The notes under the pieces were generated by a model, which saw nothing but the letters and a program-made list of their open reading frames with translations, searched no databases and was not told the origin of the DNA. Position numbers and translations under genes: made by a program. Shown here in pieces: positions 8,007-17,582 of a stretch of 64,000 nucleotides of DNA; position 1 is the first letter of the stretch; each line of letters begins with the position of its first letter. The DNA comes from Halohasta salina (GTDB taxonomy: Archaea > Halobacteriota > Halobacteria > Halobacteriales > Haloferacaceae). Where the stretch lies: positions 310,001 to 374,000 of the forward strand of contig NZ_JAMZIE010000002.1 of NCBI RefSeq assembly GCF_024178165.1, given 5' to 3'.

Positions 8007-10196
8007 ATGAGTCTCCCGGAGTCAGACCACCAGCTCATCGTCGACGAGCTCGGCCGCGAGCCGACGGCCGCCGAGTCGACGCTGTTCGAAAACCTCTGGA
8101 GCGAGCACTGCGCGTACCGATCATCCCGGCCACTCCTCGGGGCGTTCGACAGCGAGGGCCAGCAGGTCGTCATCGGCCCCGGCGACGACGCCGCGGTCGT
8201 CGCCGTCCCCGAACCCGACGCCGCCAACACGCCTGTCGACGACCGCGAGGCCGGCGACTACTCGGATACCTACATCACCCTCGGCATCGAGAGCCACAAC
8301 CACCCCAGCTACGTCGACCCCTACGACGGCGCGGCCACCGGCGTCGGCGGCATCGTCCGAGATACGATGTCGATGGGTGCCTACCCGATCGCGTTGGCCG
8401 ACAGTCTCTATTTCGGTTCGTTCGACCGCGAACACACCCAGTATCTCTTCGAGGGCGTCGTCGAGGGGATCTCCGATTACGGCAACTCCATCGGCGTCCC
8501 CACCGTCACGGGGAGCGTCGACTTCCACGCCGACTACGTCGGCAACCCGCTGGTCAACGTCGCCTGTATGGGCCTCACGAACGAGGAGCGACTCGTCACC
8601 GCCGAAGCCCAGACGGCCGGCAACAAGCTCGTGCTTGTCGGCAACGGCACCGGCCGCGACGGGCTCGGCGGGGCCTCCTTCGCCAGCGAGGATCTGGCCG
8701 AGGACGCCGAAACCGAAGATCGGCCAGCCGTGCAGGTCGGCGACCCCTACACCGAGAAACTGCTGATCGAGGCCAACGAGACGCTGGTCGACGAGAACCT
8801 GATCAAATCGGCCCGCGACCTCGGCGCGGCCGGGCTCGGCGGCGCATCGTCCGAACTCGTCGCCAAGGGCGGTTTCGGCGCCGAGATCGACCTCGACAGG
8901 GTCCACCAGCACGAACCGAACATGAACGCCCTCGAGATCCTGCTCGCTGAATCCCAAGAGCGGATGTGTTACGAGGTCGCCCCGGAGGACGTCGACCGCG
9001 TCGCCGAGATCGCCGAACGGTTCGACCTCGGTTGTTCGGTGATCGGCGAGGTCCGCGAGGGCAACTACGTCTGTACGTTCGACGGCGAGATCGTCGTCGA
9101 CGTCGACCCGGAATTCCTCGCGGAGGGCGCGCCGATGAACGACCTCAATGCGGTCGAGCCGACCGAAGCCGAGCGGGATCTGCCGGTCGTCGACCTCGAG
9201 GAGGCGATCGAGGCGGTCGTCTCGAGTCCGAACACGGCCTCCAAACGCTGGGTCTACCGACAGTACGACCACGAGGTCGGCGTCCGCACGGCGCTCAAAC
9301 CGGGTGACGACGCCGCAATCATGGCGATCCGGGAGACCAGCGGCGACGCCGACGACACGACCGGTGGAGGCACCGGACTGGCGTTCTCGTCGGGTGCCAA
9401 CCCCAACTGGACCACGGCTGCCCCCTACGAGGGCGCGCAGGCAGTCGCCCTCGAAAACGCGACCAACATCGCGGCCAAGGGCGCGCTGCCGCTGACCGCG
9501 GTCGACTGTCTCAACGGCGGCAACCCCGAGAAACCCGACGTCTACGGCGGCTTCAAAGCCATCGTCGACGGACTCGCGGAGATGTGCGCTGACCTGTCGA
9601 CGCCGGTCGTCGGCGGCAACGTCTCGCTGTACAACGACTCGGAGACGGGACCGATCCCGCCGACGCCGACGCTGGCGATGGTCGGCTCGAAGGCCGGCTA
9701 CGACGCCCCGCCGGCGGCCCTCTCCGGCGAGGGCGAACTGCTGGTCGTCGGGCAGGCGGGCGACGCGCTGGGCGGCTCGGAGTTCCTCGCACAGGTCGGT
9801 GGCAGCGACGCCTTCCCCGCGCTTCCCGACAACCCCAGCGAGATCGTCGAGACGATCGCGGCGGTCGCCAACCGGGAGTCGACGCTCGCCACTCACGACG
9901 TGAGCCACGGCGGACTGGCGGTGACGCTGGCCGAACTCGTTACCGACGAGGCGGGCGCCGACGTGGCGGTCGACGGCGTCGTCGACCTCTTCGACGAGAC
10001 GCCCGGCCGGGTCGTCGTCGAGACGACCGATCCCGATGCGGTCCGGGCGGCCTTCGACGGCGTCGCACCGGTCGAATCGCTCGGCGAGTCGACCGACGAC
10101 GGCACGCTGTCGCTGTCGATCGCCGGCGAGACCGTCAGCTACGACGCCGCGACGATCCGGGCGTTCCGGGACGTCATCGCGTCGACGTTCGACTAG
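8007..10196 (+). CDS. purL: Phosphoribosylformylglycinamidine synthase subunit PurL
   Basis: 729 residues, the usual length of the stand-alone large subunit found in archaea and Gram-positive bacteria. It catalyses ATP-dependent conversion of FGAR to FGAM in purine biosynthesis and works with PurQ and PurS, neither of which lies nearby. The N-terminal [12 protein letters not shown] segment, the [14 protein letters not shown] active-site motif and two AIRS-type halves (boundary near residue 385) are clear. The GGNVSLYND and [11 protein letters not shown] motifs mark the second half. A TATA-like AGATTAAGCC lies about 30 bases before the ATG, so the transcript is probably leaderless or nearly so. 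Confidence 0.97.
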   Translation: MSLPESDHQLIVDELGREPTAAESTLFENLWSEHCAYRSSRPLLGAFDSEGQQVVIGPGDDAAVVAVPEPDAANTPVDDREAGDYSDTYITLGIESHNHPSYVDPYDGAATGVGGIVRDTMSMGAYPIALADSLYFGSFDREHTQYLFEGVVEGISDYGNSIGVPTVTGSVDFHADYVGNPLVNVACMGLTNEERLVTAEAQTAGNKLVLVGNGTGRDGLGGASFASEDLAEDAETEDRPAVQVGDPYTEKLLIEANETLVDENLIKSARDLGAAGLGGASSELVAKGGFGAEIDLDRVHQHEPNMNALEILLAESQERMCYEVAPEDVDRVAEIAERFDLGCSVIGEVREGNYVCTFDGEIVVDVDPEFLAEGAPMNDLNAVEPTEAERDLPVVDLEEAIEAVVSSPNTASKRWVYRQYDHEVGVRTALKPGDDAAIMAIRETSGDADDTTGGGTGLAFSSGANPNWTTAAPYEGAQAVALENATNIAAKGALPLTAVDCLNGGNPEKPDVYGGFKAIVDGLAEMCADLSTPVVGGNVSLYNDSETGPIPPTPTLAMVGSKAGYDAPPAALSGEGELLVVGQAGDALGGSEFLAQVGGSDAFPALPDNPSEIVETIAAVANRESTLATHDVSHGGLAVTLAELVTDEAGADVAVDGVVDLFDETPGRVVVETTDPDAVRAAFDGVAPVESLGESTDDGTLSLSIAGETVSYDAATIRAFRDVIASTFD

Positions 10197-10381
10197 TCGG
10201 GCTGTTGGAGTCGGTCTCGAACAGTCGTCGTCGACCGACAGGTCGACCGAGGATACAATCACTCCCGTAGGAGAAACGTCATCTGCAACCACGTCGATAC
10301 GGCACCGATCGGGGTGTGATCGTCGGCGAAACGGCGGCAGCGGCTGACGAGCGTGCGGGACACTGGGACCGAAGCGAGCGG

Positions 10382-11542
10382 CTACCGGTCGGAGAGTGCG
10401 TAGACGGTGCCGTCGATACTGCCAACGTAGAGCGTGCCGTCGACCACCACCGGCGACGAAAGGGACGAATCCCCTGTCTCGAAGCGCCACCGTTCGGTGC
10501 CGTCGCTTGCAGCCAGCGCGTAGACGACCCCGTCTTTGCCACCGACGAACACTGTGTCATCGATCACTGCGGGCGACGAGACAACGGTATCTCCCGTCTC
10601 GAAGGACCACCGTTCGGTGCCATCACGGAGAGCCAGCGCGTAGACGCTCCGGTCGCTGCCGGCGTAGACCGTGTCGTCGTCGACCGCCGGCGGTGCCGAG
10701 CCGAAGGCTCCCCAAAATCCGTCCGTCTCGAAGACCCACTGTTCGGTGCCATCGCGGAGAGCCAGCGCGTAGACCATCTGATCACGTCTGAGGTAAACCA
10801 TGTCGTCGGCCACTGCTGGCGTTGTACCTTCGGCCTGCTGCGTCTCGAACGTCCAGCGTTCAGTGCCATCGTCGATGGCGATCGCATTCACGGTGTTCCC
10901 GCTTCCGATATAGAGTGTGTCGTCGACGACTGCTGGCGATCCACCCACGAAGAGTTTCCCGACGGTCCACTGCTCGGAGCCGTCAGCGGCGTCCAACGCG
11001 TAGAGCGACCCGTCGCCGCTGCCGCTGTACACGGTTCCACCAACGACCGCCGGAGATGACTGGACGAAGCTGTCGGTCTCGAAGGCCCACTGTTCGGTGC
11101 CGTCGCTCGCAGCCACGGCGTAGATGTGCTGGTCGACACTCCCGAAGTAGACGGTGTCATCGAACACTGCCGGCGACGATCCGATCCCACCGCCCGTCTC
11201 GAAGCTCCACCGTTCGGTGCCATCAGTCGCTACCGCGTAGAGATTCCCATCGCTGCTCCCGAAGTAGACGGTATCGTCGACCACCGCAAGCGATCGTCCG
11301 ATCCCCCCACCCGCCTCGAATCGCCACTGTTCGGTACCCGAGTCGGTTGGGCCGCTTCCGTTCCGCGGTCCTCCCGTCCGGGAAGGATTGTACTGAAACG
11401 TCGACACGCCGGGGGCTTCCGTCCCGCCGACGGGTTGACTATCGGCACCAGTCCCGTCGTCGGAACCGACACATCCGGCGAGACCGGCCGCGCCTACCCC
11501 AACGATCCGGAGGGCTCTGCGCCGCGACACGGGGGAATCCAT
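10382..11542 (-). CDS. PQQ-like beta-propeller lipoprotein (Tat-exported)
   Basis: 386 residues from the ATG at 11542; five more codons exist upstream but are less likely. The N-terminus has a twin-arginine motif (SRRRAL) and a lipobox (LAGC), so the protein should be exported by Tat and lipid-anchored outside the cell. The mature part consists of about eight copies of a ~38-residue blade with the pattern SPAVVDDTVYxGSxDG-YAL-DGTExWxFET, as in BamB-like and PQQ-dehydrogenase propellers. There are no catalytic residues typical of quinoprotein dehydrogenases, so a scaffold or binding role is more likely. The DNA shows a matching ~115-base periodicity. Confidence 0.88.
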   Translation of the reverse strand: MDSPVSRRRALRIVGVGAAGLAGCVGSDDGTGADSQPVGGTEAPGVSTFQYNPSRTGGPRNGSGPTDSGTEQWRFEAGGGIGRSLAVVDDTVYFGSSDGNLYAVATDGTERWSFETGGGIGSSPAVFDDTVYFGSVDQHIYAVAASDGTEQWAFETDSFVQSSPAVVGGTVYSGSGDGSLYALDAADGSEQWTVGKLFVGGSPAVVDDTLYIGSGNTVNAIAIDDGTERWTFETQQAEGTTPAVADDMVYLRRDQMVYALALRDGTEQWVFETDGFWGAFGSAPPAVDDDTVYAGSDRSVYALALRDGTERWSFETGDTVVSSPAVIDDTVFVGGKDGVVYALAASDGTERWRFETGDSSLSSPVVVDGTLYVGSIDGTVYALSDR

Positions 11543-11557
11543 GAGTATGCTGACCAT

Positions 11558-11925
11558 CTGATAGGAATAAATCCGGCGGACCGTTGGTTACGGCGTGCGC
11601 CCGCTCGTCGGCTTGGAGAACTGAGCCGTCGACATGGTCGTCCCGTCCAATCCACGATAACGATGTCTCTCGGGTGCTCGCACAGTGGAGCGCTGCCGTG
11701 TCGGTATCCTACGTCGACACGCCGTTGCTCCACCTACTCTGACGCGACAGCCACTGAAAGCAGTATTGATTGGCGGCTCCGCTAACTGACAGCGTATCGC
11801 TGGAAACGGTAGGCTTTTAGGGAGTCCTAAAGAACAGTAGCCTCAACGAATGGGAGTCGGCACCCGGTGGGGAGTCGCGGGCGTGGCTGTCACCGGTGTC
11901 GAACCGGACGGGGTTGGGGAACGCT
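11558..11925. other. Intergenic region between the propeller lipoprotein and the ABC ATPase
   Basis: 368 bases without a convincing gene. On the minus strand a TATA-like GGATTTATTCC lies about 25 bases before the lipoprotein start. The right part carries the 16-base dyad described separately and probably the promoter of the ABC ATPase. The middle has no coding character that I can see. Confidence 0.6.
11816..11831. promoter_or_regulatory. DtxR/SirR-like dyad operator, 6-4-6
   Basis: A perfect inverted repeat TTTAGG-GAGT-CCTAAA lies 95 bases before the ABC ATPase start. The TTAGG...CCTAA core resembles operators of the DtxR family of iron/manganese-dependent repressors (SirR/Idr in haloarchaea). 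Family similarity of the motif is from general knowledge; occupancy is inferred. A second dyad with the same geometry lies before the GDT1-family transporter near 59 kb. Confidence 0.5.
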
Positions 11926-13143
11926 ATGTCGAAACGTAACACACTCACTCAGTCGGTCGAACAGCAGTCGGCGGAGCCTGCCGTCGAGCGGCGGACCGAG
12001 ACGGAGTCGACGGTCGAGGACCCGATCCTCCAGCTCGACGGCGTGAGCAAGGCGTTCGATCAGGAGACCGCCGTCAAGGACCTCTCGGTGGCCGTCGAGC
12101 GCGGCGAACTCCTGACGCTGCTGGGGCCGTCGGGCTGCGGGAAGACGACGACCCTGCGGATGATCGCGGGGCTCGAAACCCCGACCGACGGCGAGATCCG
12201 CATCGAGGACGAGCCCGTCGCCGACGGCGACCACGCCACCGCCCCCGAGAGCCGCGACGTGGGGATCGTCTTTCAGGACTTCGCGCTGTTTCCCCACCTG
12301 ACGGTCAGAGAAAACATCGCCTTCGGGCTGACCGATTGGGACGACGGCGACGTCGAGGCACGAGTCGACGAACTGCTCGAACTCGTGGATATGCCGGACT
12401 ACGGCGACAACTCCCCCGACCAGCTCTCCGGCGGGCAGAAACAGCGGGTCGCACTGGCCCGGTCGCTCGCGCCCGAGCCCGCCGTCCTGCTGTTGGACGA
12501 GCCGTTTTCGAACCTCGATGTCCGGCTGCGGGTCGAGATGCGCGAAGAGGTCCGATCGATCCTCAAGGAGGCCGGCGTCACCGCCATCTCCGTCACCCAC
12601 GACCAGGAGGAGGCGCTGTCGATCTCCGACCGCGTGGCGGTGATGAACGACGGCCGACTCGAACAGCTCGACCGGCCCGAACGGATCTTCGAGCAGCCCA
12701 CCTCGCGGTTCGTCGCCTCCTTCCTCGGGCGGGCGAGCTTCCTGACCTCCTACGTCCACGACGGGACGCTGACCACCGGCCTCGGCCGGTTCGATGCCGC
12801 AACGCTCGACGGCTACACCACCGAGTACGAGGGGATCGCCGTCGACGTCCTCGTCCGGCCCGACGACCTCCGGGCGGGTCGGGCGGCCGACGAACAGACC
12901 GACGGCGAGGTCACCTCCCGGCAGTACGTCGGCCCCTCGTTCATCTACCGGGTCGACCTCGACAGCGGCGATACGGTCCACTGTCTGCACAACCACGTCG
13001 AGGATTTCGAACTCGGCGAGCGCGTCGCGGTCGACCTCGTCGCCGACCACCCGCTGGCGTGGTACCCACGGGAGGGGGCCGACGCCGAGGGCTGTTCGGT
13101 TGACGGCGAGGGCGGCTTCTGTTCGTTCACCGACTCGCTGTAG
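11926..13143 (+). CDS. ABC transporter ATP-binding protein (FbpC/PotA/CysA-like), orphan
   Basis: 405 residues from the ATG at 11926. Walker A GPSGCGKTT starts at residue 67, the Q-loop Gln is at 117, the signature LSGGQ at 167-171, Walker B LLLDE at 188-192 and the switch His at 225. A C-terminal ~130-residue TOBE-type domain follows, placing it in the family that energises import of iron, sulfate, molybdate, spermidine or sugars. An N-terminal extension of ~30 polar residues and a C-terminal tail with two Cys residues are extra. No permease or binding protein is encoded next to it. The dyad upstream favours a metal-related role, but this is inference. Confidence 0.88.
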   Translation: MSKRNTLTQSVEQQSAEPAVERRTETESTVEDPILQLDGVSKAFDQETAVKDLSVAVERGELLTLLGPSGCGKTTTLRMIAGLETPTDGEIRIEDEPVADGDHATAPESRDVGIVFQDFALFPHLTVRENIAFGLTDWDDGDVEARVDELLELVDMPDYGDNSPDQLSGGQKQRVALARSLAPEPAVLLLDEPFSNLDVRLRVEMREEVRSILKEAGVTAISVTHDQEEALSISDRVAVMNDGRLEQLDRPERIFEQPTSRFVASFLGRASFLTSYVHDGTLTTGLGRFDAATLDGYTTEYEGIAVDVLVRPDDLRAGRAADEQTDGEVTSRQYVGPSFIYRVDLDSGDTVHCLHNHVEDFELGERVAVDLVADHPLAWYPREGADAEGCSVDGEGGFCSFTDSL

Positions 13144-13209
13144 TAGCAGGGCCGGTCGGCGGCGGCCGTATCGCTCCGGTGGATGCCTGCCTCACCCGTT
13201 AGCTGACGA

Positions 13210-13911
13210 CTACCGCGTCGACTGCTTCCACGTTTTCAAGTCGATGATCTCGCCGTCGATCTCCTCGGGGGGGGCCTCGCTGGCGACCCACTGGTACATC
13301 GGCGCGATGTCGTCCGGGTCGCGGGCCTTTTCAATACCTGTGAGCTCCGTCGCCACGAGGCCGGGGTCGACGACGCAGACCGAGCTATCGAGGTCGGCCG
13401 CGAAGCCGCGTGCCAGCCCCTCGACGGCGGCCTTCGAGACGGCGTAGGCACCCATGCCGGGTTTGGCCTCGCGGGCGACGCTCCCCGAGGGGATCAGCAC
13501 GCGGGCCGAGGGAGCGAGATACGGGGCGGCCCGTTTGACCGTCGTGAACACGCCGTGGACGTTGGTTTCCATCGTGTCGCGGTAGACGCTGTCGGACTCC
13601 TCGTCCAGCGGCATCTCGCCGGGCGTGCCGTGGTTGACCGCCGCGTTAGCGACCAACACGTCGATCTCGCCGCCGCGGTCGACGGCGTGGTCGATCAACT
13701 CCTCGATGTCGCCGGCGTCCCGCACGTCGGCCCGCAGGCCCGAGACCCGCTCGGAGTCGGTCGACTCGTTGAGCCGGTCGACCGTCCGGTAGACGTCGGC
13801 GTGGTTTCGACCACAGATCACGACCGCCGCGCCGTCGGCGGCGAACGCCTCAGCGACCGCCCGCCCGATGCCACGGGTGCCGCCGGTGATGACGACTGTC
13901 TTGCCTTCCAT
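13210..13911 (-). CDS. SDR-family oxidoreductase
   Basis: 233 residues with a classical short-chain dehydrogenase fold. The nucleotide-binding TGGTRGIG motif is at residues 9-16, an NAA motif follows, and the catalytic Ser, Tyr and Lys are seen as SGSV then YAVSK. The Arg after the second beta strand (CGRN) suggests NADP(H) preference. The substrate is not predictable. It is divergent from the carotenoid operon with 97 bases between the starts, so the two could share regulation, but there is no direct evidence that it takes part in carotenoid synthesis. Confidence 0.9.
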   Translation of the reverse strand: MEGKTVVITGGTRGIGRAVAEAFAADGAAVVICGRNHADVYRTVDRLNESTDSERVSGLRADVRDAGDIEELIDHAVDRGGEIDVLVANAAVNHGTPGEMPLDEESDSVYRDTMETNVHGVFTTVKRAAPYLAPSARVLIPSGSVAREAKPGMGAYAVSKAAVEGLARGFAADLDSSVCVVDPGLVATELTGIEKARDPDDIAPMYQWVASEAPPEEIDGEIIDLKTWKQSTR

Positions 13912-13966
13912 GGGTCGACATCGGCCGGCTTGACCCTAAAGCTACGCCGTGTTGGTGGGGGTCGAA

Positions 13967-14006
13967 GTCCGTTCCTTTTTACGTATGTCCGTCCTATTTG
14001 ACGTAT
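13967..14006. repeat. Tandem 2x20-base direct repeat at the carotenoid operon start
   Basis: Two adjacent 20-base units (13967-13986 and 13987-14006) match at about 16 of 20 positions; both begin GTCCGT and end ACGTAT. The second copy ends two bases before the crtD-type ATG. The T-rich part of the first copy (CTTTTTACG) is the probable TATA element about 30 bases before the ATG. The arrangement suggests a promoter with a duplicated binding site. Confidence 0.6.
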
Positions 14007-14008
14007 AA

Positions 14009-15550
14009 ATGGCCACCGTCTCGAACGACGACACCAGCGGACACGGCGGCAACGAGGGACGATACGACGGCGACCTCTCGGCGGTCGACGGCGAGGACAT
14101 CGTCGTAATCGGCAGCGGGTTCGGCGGCTTGTCTTCGGCCTGCTATCTCGCCGACGCAGGGGCGAACGTGACGGTCGTCGAGAAAAACGAGCAGTTGGGT
14201 GGCCGCGCGAGCCGGCTCGAACGCGACGGCTTCGTCTTCGACATGGGGCCGTCGTGGTATCTGATGCCCGACGTCTTCGAGCGGTTCTTCGGCCACTTCG
14301 GCAAGCGACCCGAGGAGTACTACAGCCTCTCGCGGCTCGATCCGCACTACCGGATCTTCTTCAAGGACGGCGATCAGGTCGACCTCCTGCCGGACGTCGA
14401 GGCCAACAAGGACCTGTTCGAGAGCTACGAGCCCGGCGCGGGCGACGCCTTGGAGCGGTATCTCGACAAGTCCGAGTACACCTACAACGTCGGGATGGAA
14501 CACTTCGTCTACGAGGACCGCCCCCGGCTCCGGGACTACATGGACCTCGACGTGCTGCGCTACTCGTGGGGACTCTCCCTGCTCGGCAAGATGCAGGGCC
14601 ACGTTGAGAACTACTTCGACCACCCGAAACTCCAGCAGATCATGCAGTACACCCTCGTCTTCCTCGGCGGGGCCCCCACGAACACGCCCGCGCTCTACAA
14701 CCTGATGAGCCACGTCGACTTCAACATGGGCGTCTACTACCCCGACGGCGGGATGGGCGCGGTGGTCGACGGGATCGTCGAGATGGCCGAGGAGTTGGGT
14801 GTCGAGTTCGTCACTGACCAGCCAGTCGACGAAATTGCGGGCCGCAAGGGAGCCTTCGCGGTTCGCACCGAAGGCGGCGAGGAGTATCTGGCCGACCGGG
14901 TCGTCTCGAACGCCGACTACGCCCACACCGAACAGGAACTCCTACCGCCCGAAAAGCGACAGTACAGCGCCGACTACTGGGACTCCCGAACCTACGCGCC
15001 CTCGGCGTTTCTGCTCTACTTGGGTGTCGAGGGTGACGTCGACGAACTGGCCCACCACACCCTCGTGCTCCCCACCGACTGGAGCGACCACTTCGAGACC
15101 ATCTTCGACGATCCGGCGTGGCCAGAGGACCCGGCCTACTACCTCTGTGTCCCCTCGGAGACCGACGACTCGGTCGCGCCGGAGGACCACAGCAACCTCT
15201 TTGCGCTCGTCCCGATCGCGGCCGGACTCGACGACACCCCTGAGTTACGCGAGACCTTCCGCGATCTCGTGCTCGACGATATCGCCGACAACACGGGCGT
15301 CGACCTCCGCGACCGGATCGTCGTCGAGGAGACGTTCTGCGTCGACGATTTCACCGACCGCTACAACTCGATGCAGGGCACCGCGCTGGGCATGGCCCAC
15401 ACCCTCAAACAGACCTCGCTGTTCCGTCCATCGCGGAAGTCGGATAAAGTAGACGGCCTCTACTTCACCGGCTCCTACACCACTCCCGGTATCGGTGTCC
15501 CGATGTGTCTGATTAGTGGCCAACTAACTGCCGACGCCGTCGCGGAGTGA
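14009..15550 (+). CDS. crtD: Carotenoid 3,4-desaturase / phytoene desaturase family (CrtD-type)
   Basis: 513 residues. The FAD-binding motif GSGFGG lies at residues 35-40 followed by VVEKNEQLGGRAS, and the C-terminal carotenoid-desaturase signature GSYTTPGIGVPMC is present. In Haloarcula japonica the desaturase immediately before lyeJ and cruF was shown to be CrtD, which introduces the 3,4 double bonds during bacterioruberin synthesis; the same gene order here supports that identity over plain phytoene desaturase (CrtI). Sequence alone does not separate the two well. It overlaps the start of the next gene. Confidence 0.88.
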   Translation: MATVSNDDTSGHGGNEGRYDGDLSAVDGEDIVVIGSGFGGLSSACYLADAGANVTVVEKNEQLGGRASRLERDGFVFDMGPSWYLMPDVFERFFGHFGKRPEEYYSLSRLDPHYRIFFKDGDQVDLLPDVEANKDLFESYEPGAGDALERYLDKSEYTYNVGMEHFVYEDRPRLRDYMDLDVLRYSWGLSLLGKMQGHVENYFDHPKLQQIMQYTLVFLGGAPTNTPALYNLMSHVDFNMGVYYPDGGMGAVVDGIVEMAEELGVEFVTDQPVDEIAGRKGAFAVRTEGGEEYLADRVVSNADYAHTEQELLPPEKRQYSADYWDSRTYAPSAFLLYLGVEGDVDELAHHTLVLPTDWSDHFETIFDDPAWPEDPAYYLCVPSETDDSVAPEDHSNLFALVPIAAGLDDTPELRETFRDLVLDDIADNTGVDLRDRIVVEETFCVDDFTDRYNSMQGTALGMAHTLKQTSLFRPSRKSDKVDGLYFTGSYTTPGIGVPMCLISGQLTADAVAE

Positions 15551-16437
15551 TGTCGACCGTGACCGACGGCTCCGACAGCAACGGGCTGGTCGACCGACTC
15601 ACCTACCTGCTGGTGCTGTCCAGACCGCGGTTCTGGTTCTACCTCGCGGGGCCGATCGTGGTCGGCGTTGCGGTGGGTGCCAGCACGGTCGACGAACTGT
15701 TTCTCCCGACCAACTTCGCCCTCTTCGGCTACTTCCTGCTCCCGGCGAACGTCCTCTTGTATGGGGTCAACGACATCTTCGACGCCGAGGTCGACACCGA
15801 GAACCCGAAGAAGGACGACAGGGAGGTCCGCTGGCAGGGCGACCGACTGGTGACGGCGGCGGTGATTCTCTGCGGGGTCCTCGGGGTCGGAGCGGCCGGC
15901 CTGACGCCACCGGCGGCGTGGCCGTGGCTCGCCGGCTTTCTCTTCTTGGCCGTTGAGTACAGCGCCCCGCCGCTCCGCTTCAAGACGACGCCGTTTCTGG
16001 ACTCGATCTCGAACGGCCTCTACATTCTACCCGGGATCGCGGCCTACGTCGTGGTCGCTGGCACACAGCCGCCGCTGCTGGCGGTCGCCGGGGCGTGGCT
16101 CTGGACGATGGGGATGCACACCTTCTCGGCGATCCCGGATATCGAGCCGGATCGCGCCGCCGGGATTCGGACGACAGCGACCGCCCTCGGCGAGCGCCGA
16201 ACGTACGGCTACGTCGCCGCCTGCTGGCTCGCAGCGGCGCTTGCCTTCGGGGTGGTCGACTTCCGACTCGGCGCGTTACTCGCCGTCTACCCCGCCTTCG
16301 TCGCGTGGGTCGCCGGCTCGTCGGTCGCGGTAGGGAGAGCCTACTGGTGGTTCCCGGCGCTCAACACCGCCGTCGGCACGCTGATCACTCTCGGTGCGCT
16401 CTGGGAGATCGTCCCCCTCTGGGAGGTCCTGCCGTGA
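15550..16437 (+). CDS. lyeJ: Lycopene elongase / hydratase-type prenyltransferase (LyeJ)
   Basis: 295 residues from the ATG at 15550, whose A is the last base of the previous stop; a GTG one codon earlier is also possible. It is a UbiA-superfamily membrane prenyltransferase. The first Asp-rich motif NDIFDAEVD (from residue 74) and the second (IPDIEPD) bind the Mg-diphosphate, within about eight helices. LyeJ adds C5 units from DMAPP to lycopene and hydrates it, giving C50 intermediates of bacterioruberin. Its position between the desaturase and cruF is the known haloarchaeal arrangement. Confidence 0.92.
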   Translation: MSTVTDGSDSNGLVDRLTYLLVLSRPRFWFYLAGPIVVGVAVGASTVDELFLPTNFALFGYFLLPANVLLYGVNDIFDAEVDTENPKKDDREVRWQGDRLVTAAVILCGVLGVGAAGLTPPAAWPWLAGFLFLAVEYSAPPLRFKTTPFLDSISNGLYILPGIAAYVVVAGTQPPLLAVAGAWLWTMGMHTFSAIPDIEPDRAAGIRTTATALGERRTYGYVAACWLAAALAFGVVDFRLGALLAVYPAFVAWVAGSSVAVGRAYWWFPALNTAVGTLITLGALWEIVPLWEVLP

Positions 16438-17378
16438 GCGAGTCGGTCGCCGACGGGGAGACGCCTTCCGAGCCACGAATCCGTGAGGCAGAGGGACTGT
16501 CAGCCGTCCTCTCGGGGCTGCCGCGAACCCGCCGGGAGACCGAGGCGTGGCTGGATGCCTTCGTCGACGGCAACCGGTTCACCATCGCGGTCTTCTTCCC
16601 ACTGATCGGCGCGATCATGCTACTGGGGAGTGCCGAAGGCTGGTCGTTCATCCCCGCTCCGCTCCGGTTCAACGCGCCGCTGATCCTCTTTGGTACAGTG
16701 GTGATGGCCGCCCCGCTGCTCGTCGGCGTGCTTCCGGCGATCGACCGACGGGCGATGGGTGGGGTCGGCTTACTGGTAGGCTACACCTACCTGATCGAGT
16801 ACGTCGGGGTGTCGACCGGCTGGCCATACGGGGAGTTCGCCTACGGGATCAGCCTCGGGCCGATGGTCGGCGAGATTCCGGCAGCACTGCCCGTCTTCTT
16901 CCTGCCGATCGTGCTCAACACCTACGTCCTCTCGTTGCTGTTGCTCGGCGAGCGGCGGGACTCGCGGTGGCTCCGTCTGGGGGTCGTTATTCCAGCGGTC
17001 GTGGCGATGGACGTAGTGCTCGATCCGGCCGCCGTCTCGCTGGGATTCTGGGCCTACCTCGACGGCGGCGTCTTCTACGGTGTGCCGGTGTCGAACTACG
17101 CGGGCTGGGTGCTGAGCGCGGCCGTTTCGGTCGGCGTTCTCGACTGGACACTCAACCGTGGCGTCCTCGAAACCCGATTGGCCGAGTGTGGATTCCTGCT
17201 GGACGATCTGGTCAGTTTCGTGATCCTCTGGGGAGTGATCAACGCGTGGTTCGGCAACTGGGTGCCGGTTGGCGTCGCCGCGCTGTTCGGCGTGGCGATC
17301 CTGCGGGCCAAACGGTTCGATTCGGGGCTGTTGCGACCCTCGTCGGGGGTCTACATCCCCCGTATCGACCACCGGTAG
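16434..17378 (+). CDS. cruF: Bisanhydrobacterioruberin hydratase CruF
   Basis: 314 residues from the GTG at 16434, which overlaps the lyeJ stop by four bases; the reading frame is open further upstream but only as an antiframe of lyeJ. It belongs to the carotenoid biosynthesis/DUF422 membrane family with about eight helices. Motifs GVSTGWPYGEFAYG and NYAGWVLSA are characteristic. CruF adds water to the C3',4' type bonds of bisanhydrobacterioruberin to form bacterioruberin, the C50 membrane pigment. Start choice rests on coupling with lyeJ and on the loss of similarity upstream. Confidence 0.92.
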   Translation: MSESVADGETPSEPRIREAEGLSAVLSGLPRTRRETEAWLDAFVDGNRFTIAVFFPLIGAIMLLGSAEGWSFIPAPLRFNAPLILFGTVVMAAPLLVGVLPAIDRRAMGGVGLLVGYTYLIEYVGVSTGWPYGEFAYGISLGPMVGEIPAALPVFFLPIVLNTYVLSLLLLGERRDSRWLRLGVVIPAVVAMDVVLDPAAVSLGFWAYLDGGVFYGVPVSNYAGWVLSAAVSVGVLDWTLNRGVLETRLAECGFLLDDLVSFVILWGVINAWFGNWVPVGVAALFGVAILRAKRFDSGLLRPSSGVYIPRIDHR

Positions 17379-17447
17379 TCGGTGCCTACTGTCGTTCGAG
17401 ACGGACGAAACGGGAAACGTAATGAGCACCGGTCCCTATCGAAACGT

Positions 17448-17582
17448 ATGGAAACCGCCGACGCCGACGAGCCGCCGGGTCGACCCTGCCCGCTCTGTGG
17501 GGCGTCGATGACCCATCGTCACTGCAAGTACGTCTGTCCGACCCACGGTGTGGTGTACGACTGTTCGGATACCTTCTACTGA
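17448..17582 (+). CDS. Tiny zinc-finger protein within the carotenoid block
   Basis: 44 residues from the ATG at 17448. Two CPxCG-like knuckles can be seen: CPLCG near residue 13 and CPTHG / CKYVC near residue 29, with further His and Cys residues, so a single zinc site is likely. Haloarchaeal genomes encode many such very small zinc-finger proteins, some affecting motility, biofilm or stress responses; a role here is not known. It lies between cruF and crtB on the same strand, 69 bases after cruF, and is probably co-transcribed with the pigment genes. Confidence 0.75.
   Translation: METADADEPPGRPCPLCGASMTHRHCKYVCPTHGVVYDCSDTFY

Noticed and set aside
8121-10490. 789-codon open frame on the minus strand opposite purL
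   Set aside because: It is an antisense shadow: high GC and codon bias keep the opposite frame open. Its protein is a low-complexity Arg/Asp/Val mixture with no domain, while the sense strand encodes an intact PurL.
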